From Phoronis australis (lineage: Eukaryota; Phoronida; Phoronidae): 64,000 nucleotides of DNA. Below the pieces are notes generated by a model. That model had not been told where the DNA came from. It did not search any database and saw only the letters and a program-made list of their open reading frames with translations. Within the stretch, counting starts at the first letter, position 1, and each line of letters starts with the position of its first letter. This document shows, in pieces, positions 45,001 to 54,000 of this stretch. The stretch lies in assembly GCA_002633005.1 (NCBI GenBank), contig NMRA01000169.1, forward strand, positions 257,203 to 321,202. The letters run 5' to 3'. Both the position numbers and the translations under genes were made by a program.

Positions 45001-48000
45001 CGCGACCCCAGGCTCTGCAGGAGACATTTGACCAGTGTGCGGAGATCATCTGCGCTAAGCTGCAGTCGTATGAGAAGCAGGCTAATGAGTACCACAACCA
45101 GTGTCTGCAGGGTAAGCATGTACTACTAACTGTACAGTACATGACAAAAGTAACGAGACCAAATACCAGTTTCCTGTCATGATGGCTAGTTATTTACAGA
45201 CTAAGCCAATGACAGTTAATGACTATTATAAAATGGTTGCAAAATTCTAAGTACATAATGGCTTGTCCACTGTTTTAACTTTCCTGTCAACTCCATTTCA
45301 CGCCTGGTTTTGAGGGAAGGCTATTCTGATGTTCTCATGACGGGGAATTCTGTGCCACATTGTTTGGATATTTTTGGCGTGTGCTGTATTTTGGTGGCAA
45401 AATAGATGGCTTAGCCTACTTTGTAACTTCATTGTTATCTCCCCTGTGTTCTTAGTCATAAAGGAAGACTATGCTGATGAAATCGGCATCATGTTGTCTT
45501 CTAGATTTTTTGTTGTGTACTGTATACAAAATTAGGGTGTTTGATAGTGGCGTGTACAAGCATCTACACGATTGGGTTGTGAAAACCGAGAAATTACCAT
45601 GTTTCCAGTAACTTGACAGAATAATGAGAACATCATCTATAGGGCTGCAATGAGGCTGAACATTTTGATTACATTTTCTGTCTTTGGTTCTCAGTTTTTA
45701 CAATTTGGGACTGTAAGAGGTGACTGTATAAACGTTTTAAACACAGTATTTGTTGGAAACTTTTTATTTTTTGACAACGAATCTAGGATCAATGTTTATT
45801 GAATATATAACTTTATAATAAAAACATTAATTTGAAAGAACCTTTCAAATAATATCATTTTGTTGCATGATCAGTTATCAGATACTCTTTACAGCATTCA
45901 TTGTCGTGAACCTAACCGAAATTACACTTGCAACCGTTATGTCAGTTTGGGGCAGTTTCGGGTAGCTGTTGTAGCCTTAATGACATACATATCTGCTTTA
46001 AAATATGGTGGATGTTAAGTATTGCTTGTCTAAAAACGTAATGTTGCTTTTATCCCAATCATATAATTATGAAATTCAATTCCTTTTAACGACTTTTTGT
46101 TGTTTTCATGCACAAATTGTGTGTGTCCTAAACTAATTAATTTTACCTTAATCCTGACTTCTGCAACTGTACATACAGTAAATCCACAGATTGGAAGCCT
46201 TGTGGTTTTTCGATCACTTTTTAATTATTACATCGATCATTTGATCGTTACTTTGTACAATAACACCATGGGCCATGTGGAGCTATACAATAACACTATG
46301 GGCCATGCGGAGCTATTTGTATTATAACACTACAATGGGCCATGCGGAGCTATTTGTATTATAACACTACAATGGGCCATGTGGAGCTATTTGTATTATA
46401 ACACTACAATGGGTCATTTGGAGCTATTTGCTCCTTTGCTTAGACTTGTTGCTTTACTCATGTTTTTTCCTGGCTTGAAGATGGTGATTTTAACCTGATC
46501 AAGCTTTTTGCTACGTATGGCTTTAGGGTCGTGTACATGTTGAGTCTGTTTCATGGAATGTGACTTAAGATTTGAGACACAAATCTGGTCTTACGTTCCC
46601 AATCCACAATATTGTGGAATAATGGTTTAGCTTTCAAATAATTATGAGCGCATCACATTTCACAAATAATTCATAGAAATTGTCTCAGTAACTAGCAGTT
46701 ATGTGTATATTCTTAGAGTCTTTGTTTTTTTGATCTAATGAGATTTAATTATTTTTCAAAATAGTTGTGTGGAGCATAAGACTATATTTCTAACTTTTAA
46801 CTGTATAAGTTTTATTATTTTTCATGAGGCAGGCCCTGTAATGTTAATTGAATTAACTGATGGCCGTTCATTAAATGCCTAAACAACATTTTTGTTAACT
46901 CTTAGTTACGCGCTGGACTCTATTGAATGATATGGTGATGTTTATCTCCTAGAATTCCGTGGCCAGTTGTGGAAATTGGAACACCTGGTGGAGAGGATCC
47001 CAGCTCTTCTGATTGCGGAGATAGAAAAGGTGGAACTTGAAGCAGCAGAGCAGAAGAGAAACACCTTAAACAAAACGTTCAGCCTCAAAAATGCTGAGCT
47101 TGACAAAAGAAAGGCAAGAAAGACATTGAATCCTCTTTATGTTTGTCTTTATAATAAAGCAGTATGACATAATGAAATAAGCATTGTTGCTAATGGCAAC
47201 TGATATATGGTTGACACAGTTCATAGTTCTTGAATGAGGATATAACACAAGGTAGTTTCTCTGTGTCTGTTTATCTTTCTTCAAAGGCTGTTGTGCTGTG
47301 TGATATTCAAATAATTTTCAGAAAAATGCCCAATGTTTTAAAGCCTATTTTGAACGGTTACGCTTGTAAATTTGGATCCTATGGTATATTATGGGCATCG
47401 CTCTGAGCCCAGTTCCTTAAATTGTCAAATGTAACGAACTGTTAGGCGTATTGGTTTGCTTTTATTTACGTCGTTGTGAGAATCACCTTTTAACCCAAAC
47501 AGCTACAAATAACAGCCGTACGCAATGGTGTTCTATTCAGACTCCTATTCAATACTATTGTTATCGACCTTTTGTTGTTTGTGCAGCGATCTCGCAGTGA
47601 CACAATGTGGCTCAAAAATACAGCTTCACCTGTCATTTGGCAGGCCTACATTTGCATGATTAAACTCGCATTTTCTTATTTTGCTAAGGCTTTGCTATGA
47701 GTACCTCATTTGCCCAATACATCTAAAATAACAAAATTCCGTTGAAGTTAGGCTTTAAAAAGTCTGTGAATGAAAGAAATTGCATTTTGTTCCTGTTAAC
47801 TGTGCCTGTCTTGGTTATCAAATGGTCAGTCACCGCTTTTGTGGTCTCCAGCACTACACTAAAGAGTTGCATTGACAAATGTTTGTGAGCTGCCTGCCAA
47901 CATTGCGACAATACTCAGCAAAGCTCCTTTAACCTCTTCATTCCGCCAAACTCAAAGTTTAGTGTAGACTAGTAACAGTAACTGTTTCGAAATATTTCTG

Positions 48001-51000
48001 AACTTGTTCTATACTGACTTTGACGTTAGGTTATTCTGAACGAGTTAACTTTTCACTCCAGGTTGTTTCTGCGCTCTGCATGGTCTCAAACAATAACAAA
48101 CAGCCAGATGTTACTTTAGCCTTGTAAGCGACAAGTTGAGACCAGTTTTGTTGTGTCGTGAATGCAGGTTTCAATGAAAATTTTGTTTCTTTTTTGCAAG
48201 AACATGGGTTTACAGCAGCTTTAATTACATGATAACATGTGTCAGTGATGAAGTATGTTATGTGCGACACTATTTGACAACTGTTTATCATGTTACAGTT
48301 TGACCACAAGAACCTGCTGCGGCCTGGACTGGGTCATCCACATTACGCTGATGAGTTGAGCGCCCTCTCTGAGAGGGAAGATGCACGAAAGAAAGACTTC
48401 CTGCAAGGACTGGAAAATCATATCACCATTCTGCAGGTGAGTGGTTGGTTCTGGCTGGTGGCACAATATTGACGTTATGAGAAACAGGGGCGGGTTCCAC
48501 GAGGGAAAAAATCTGGGGGGAAAGAGTGATCGGGGAAGACCATGGAAGATCGAGCGAGTGAATGGCGAGTGTTTGGGGTTTGTTTGGAAGCACACCCCAG
48601 CAAGATGGCAGCCTCTGAAGTGATTGGTCGGTGTGGTTGGAATGTTGAATTTTGGGATAGAATTCCCCTTTTCTCACCGCAGGTGCTTCACGAGTGTGTT
48701 GAGTCTGTGGAACACAACTGAAGAAGCTTTTACAATTGCTTACATTTAACAGACCACTTATGAAAGTTTTCTAGCTATGTTGGGAAAGTGGATCATAGTT
48801 GCCATCTTGTTGCCCAACTGTGGTGAAGGTCTATAGCCTGCTCTTCTGAAACAAGCATGGGGTCTTACATGCTTCTGTCAGCAGTAATATGTTAGCATCT
48901 TGACGTCAAAGGAAATGAGACAAAAATCCACCTCGCTTCCTATAGCGCAAAAGTTTGTTACCCTTTTGAGAATCATTCTCTTTGTCAAAAAGACCAGTGG
49001 TGAATTTAATTCAATTACAGTGCATTATTTTGTTACCAGTCACTTACTTTTTATAACCTGGTTTGTTTACTCATGATTAAGTCATGAGTGTTCTTGAGTA
49101 CACAGTATTGGTCGTGTACCTTGAGGTTATGTGGGGTCATCTAAAAATTCCAATTTGGCAAACTTTGGACCATTGGACCATCATATCTCAGAGGAAAGGA
49201 TGTTGCTCAGTGGTTTGAGCTTCAGACTCCTGTTTGAGAGACCTGGGTTCAAATCCTGGCTTCTCTAGTTGACAATCAACCATAGTTTTGATTGCACAAA
49301 GGTGTCTCCTACTCCTGTGAGCTTGGTGTTACTAGAGAGTGTATGCAAGGGAGTGAATGAGAACTTGGATATAATATGAAAGCGATTCATGGGGCTGTGC
49401 TCATATTTTTATCATATCTCAGAAATGGTTGATCAGATTTTTGTGAAACTTTCAGACCTCATACTTCGTGCATTGTTCTCAAAAGTGCTGTTAGAATTAT
49501 AGTAGTTTTTGAAAATTTCCACTTTTGCATGAGGGGCAATAGAAACAGCACTTATTTTTATGAAAAAATTTAAAGTGGCATATAACAAAAATGAAATGAT
49601 TATTTAAAAAACTGCAACAGCAGTTTTGAGATTTCATTTTTGTTCATGTACATCAAACAAAATTTGGTCATGTTCTTGCTACCGTTTTTTTCTGAAAAGA
49701 CGGTATTCACATGATCCAATTAATAGCAGATTGACTAATGATTAATTTGAGACCAATATCACAACGGTAAGTGGTTTGAATAAGTAGAAGGTCGTGTTAG
49801 GTTCATCTAAAGTTGATCAGAATATATCAAAGCCATGTAGGGGTTGGTGTGTGTGATGAGATTACAGCTCCAGTGTCCAGACAAAGGGAAGAATTGTCAT
49901 GTATGTAGGCTGCTTTGTCTCAAGTAACTCACATCACTGACATTTTGTGGATAGACAAAAATTTACGCATGCACATACCAAATAGAGACTCAACATAACA
50001 ATGTTTTTCTATTGCTGCAGTGGGGTTATTTCTCACAATCCATTATCCATACAACATCTGCTTGAACTGTATAAAGGTCAATGTAATGTGTGTCCTGTTT
50101 CAGGAAGTAACGACTGAGCATGCCCAGACATTTGTGGATAAACTGGCCAAAATGTCAGAGGAGCTGTTCCTGGAGTTTGACAACCTGCTTACCATTGATG
50201 ACGTGGACCGAGGAAGTATGCTTTTTGCTTTGAATTCTCTTTTCATTTTCTTTGAAAAATCTAACAGTTTGACTGTTCAATGTTGCTTGAGACCAGGCTG
50301 TACAAGTTGATTGGTCACAGCGTCTCATTTAATGCGTTGAGTACAGTCTCAAGGAATAACGAAGTGTCAGTTCTTTTCAAACCCAGACACCTCTTCTCAT
50401 TTAGTGAGTAAGGAATCAATTGAATCCAGTTTATGATTACAGTAAGTGGTACTTGTCAACCAAACTTTTGCTTCTTGATTGCAACGCTGGCTCACTACCA
50501 CTTTAAGTCTTTGAAACTGAAACCTGGATAGAAATGAATTGTTTTGAAACAATTTTAGTTGAGTCAAATTTCTGTGTGTTAAGAGCTATAAGTTGTTGTT
50601 TTACATCAGAAATTTTTGTTTGAGTTTTTGTAGTCAATCTTTGACATCCAAACAGAGTATGAAATGGTTATGAAAACTACTGTGCAGGCTTTTGTGGATA
50701 GCCATACTGTAAAGCTTCCGTCAACTGACAATAGAGTGAGCCACCAGTTCTTGAACACATGACTGTCTTTCTATATAGCTCTCTTTCTTCCTCTGTTCAG
50801 CTAATCCTGTGGTGTTTGTCTCGGCTGCTGGTAAGAGGAACAACATGTTGACAACTGTTTCTTTTGACTTTAAATTGTATATTAACAATGTTATTTACCA
50901 CAGACATCTTGGTGCTCGTGCGCAATAGCCGTGTTGCATGCATAGCTTATTGTACAGTCATGTGACACGGTTGTTGCACAGGATGTAGAGTTGGAAAAGA

Positions 51001-54000
51001 AATTAGGGTTAAGTCTACCATGTGGTATGAATATTTTAAATTACACAAGTTTTATGTGGGAGTGTTAATACGTCTTGGATTGTGCACCGTGTAAATATTT
51101 TCACAAGGCCTTCAATACTTACTTATCGCGGTAACTGAGACGAATAACATAACCCATATATAATACACATGTAGTTTAGAATAATATATATCAGCTTTTG
51201 GTGTTATGTTTACTGTCAACAATTGTAATTGTTTTTAATACAGGCCCAGTCTATGCAAAGATAATCCTTGCTGCACAAAATCTTTAAACAAACTGATCCT
51301 GTGGATACTGTTGCTTTAAGTTTTATTATCCAACTGATACGAACATACTTCTACTTACTGTCAGCATGGCATTTTTCTGTTATTTGATGAGACATGAGAT
51401 TAAGAAGGACCTCAATTGCCTTTATATAACAAATTTGTTTTCATTCTCACTTGATATTTGCATCTTTGGTAGTATTTATACCCAAGATCCACCCACTGGA
51501 TAGTTCATATGCCTGTGACAGACTATCCAAGACCTGTCTGTATCCAACTCGGAGTATACATCAGGGGTCTGTTTCTTGAATTGTGACTTAAGTTTCAAAA
51601 GACTCGAGTCAGGAATTTGGTATTAGGGTCCTCATAACCATTTCTGAAAACAATTAATTAAATGTGACTTGAGCAAAAGTGCAAAATATCTGAGAATATA
51701 GTAGCATTACATATAACTATAACATACTGAGATAATGCCCACAAATTATTTCTAGACTGTGATATGCTCATTATTTACATGGCTAAACTTTTATTCAGCA
51801 GTTGTGAAGTGGGAACAAATGTCTGTCTTAAGTCTCAAGTCTTTCTTGATAAAACAGTCCCCAATTCTATTATGAGGCTTTACAATTGTAGCCACTGAGG
51901 TACTTTAACAAGGAATAATGGGTCGGGAGTTGACTTATGGGGAACTCTAATGCTTTAATCTGATCAGTTACACATTGAATGGGTGCTATGGGGGCTTGGT
52001 AGGTTGTCTCCTCTATGGTGTATGAAATAACCTGTACTATTGACAATGTTTGGGGATTCATATTGGACGAATCTTGTTGAATGACTTTTACCGACCGACT
52101 ATTTAATATCTGTGATTATGTATGTTTTTGAAGGAGTACCTCCCAAGAAATATCCAACCAGTGAGCTGATTCGCCGCAAGAATGCTGGACTGCCATTGGA
52201 GGATGATGCGAACAAGAACGCGCTGCCACGGGGGAAAGCAACGTGGAATGGTGAGTATGTGTTGTGGGATGGTGGAGCGTGCAAAATGCGGTGTTCACCA
52301 CATTAACTTAAAAATTGTTTTGCTGAAAGCTATTTAACTTTGACGTACTTTGTGTCATAAATGTAAGGGTTTGGAATTTATTAGATGTAATTGGGCCTAC
52401 CTGTTAATTTGTTAATTCAGTGATAGCTAATAGGCAGAAATCTAGCAGCCAGGAATACTAACTATTTCCATTGTGAAATGGGCATGTTGTTATGACACTT
52501 TTGTGCATGGAAACTTTGTCAAGTGTGGGAATTGTCCAGTGTATTTTGGTAATTGTTGTACTGTGTTGAACAAGGATGTTGATTGTTGGATAAAATGCCA
52601 TTGTTTTTGGTAGGTACTTCTGGATTGTCACTTTCGTCATAATGTAACATAGCTGTGCAATTTTAGGGTCTTCAGGGACACTGAACCAAATGTGGTGTTA
52701 TCTTGGATTTCATCAGGCTATTATCCTCTTAGGGCTGTTCCAGTAAAATCTGTATGGGAGGGGGGAAGGCACCTTTTTTTCGCACCCACCACCCATATTT
52801 TTCATTTATTTCTTCAGCCTACCACCCGTAATTTTTTATAAGTTTGAAATGCAACCACCCGTAATTTTTTTTTGTTCTTGTGGTTGACTGCACAGGCGCT
52901 TGAGTTTATCTGTTCCTCCATCACCACTAACGTCATTCATTACTAAGAAAACATATGTTTCTTATATATGGTTATTAGCCATCAATAAATTCGAGCACCT
53001 GTGGTCAAATGGAGTTATGGGCATGCCGATGAGGAGATCGGAGGGAGTGAAAAAGTCAGAGCTTTTTGAAAGTTGCATTTTTGTTTCAGTTTTTGATTCT
53101 TTGCGGATTGTTTATAAAATTTACTAAAATTACCCACCATCAAACATTTATGGCCCAATGAAACAACAACGACCTGTAAATTTTTGTTTTTTTGAGGTAC
53201 GACCACCAGCCATTTTGAATTTAAATCAAACGCAACCACCCATAAATTTTTATTTCAGTTGCCTTCCCCCCCCTCCCACACAGATTTTGCTGGAACAGCC
53301 CTTATACTGTATGGGCAATTGATTATTACATCTGAGCAGTTAATGGAACTACTCTATAGAGAATGAGTGAAATGCATTGATCGTAATTTAGGAATTTTGA
53401 TGCATTCATTAAAAAATGTTGATAGCACAGAGTAGATGTGCTGGCTGAGTGGGATGGTCTATTTCAATGTTATGTCAATGGTGGCCTCCCTGATATTGGT
53501 GATGAAGTTGATGGGGGATGGTGACAGGTGGAAGGATGACAAGGATGATGACGATGGGACTGGTGACAGGGGCAATGATGACTGAAGTGATGATGACATT
53601 GGTGATGGCAGTAAAGGTGACGGTGATGATGGTTATTTCAGCGGTAATGGTGATGGACAGATGGGGATGGTGCCGGTCATTTTTAAAAAAAATTACCAGC
53701 TGCTTTGAGTAACATAGTCATGTAATTCATTCACAGGTGTTGTTAAGAATGAACTTGTGGTTGGCCAGAAGTCGTCCAACGAACTCTTCACTGCCTCAGT
53801 GACAACGGTGAAGACAACACTCGGTCACAGTGGAACGTTGAAGGCTCGTGATCAAACCTACAAGGTAAGGGTTGGGTGTCCTTCACTGTTGTGATGACTA
53901 CTTTGGTCTGCAGTTTTAACACATGACCTGTTCAATCTGCTCAAACAAAATGACTCTCACACTGATGAACACAGGCTCACAGACCTGTTAACTTTGTTCA

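Noticed and set aside
46261-46429. CRISPR-like repeats
   Set aside because: The units abut without unique spacers and the DNA is animal; this is a minisatellite.
49189-49268. A functional tRNA gene
   Set aside because: A and B boxes are present, but the anticodon arm and T stem pair poorly; a SINE head fits better.
53518-53712. A Met/Val/Thr-rich 64-codon frame
   Set aside because: It is produced by the GAT/GGT triplet repeat.
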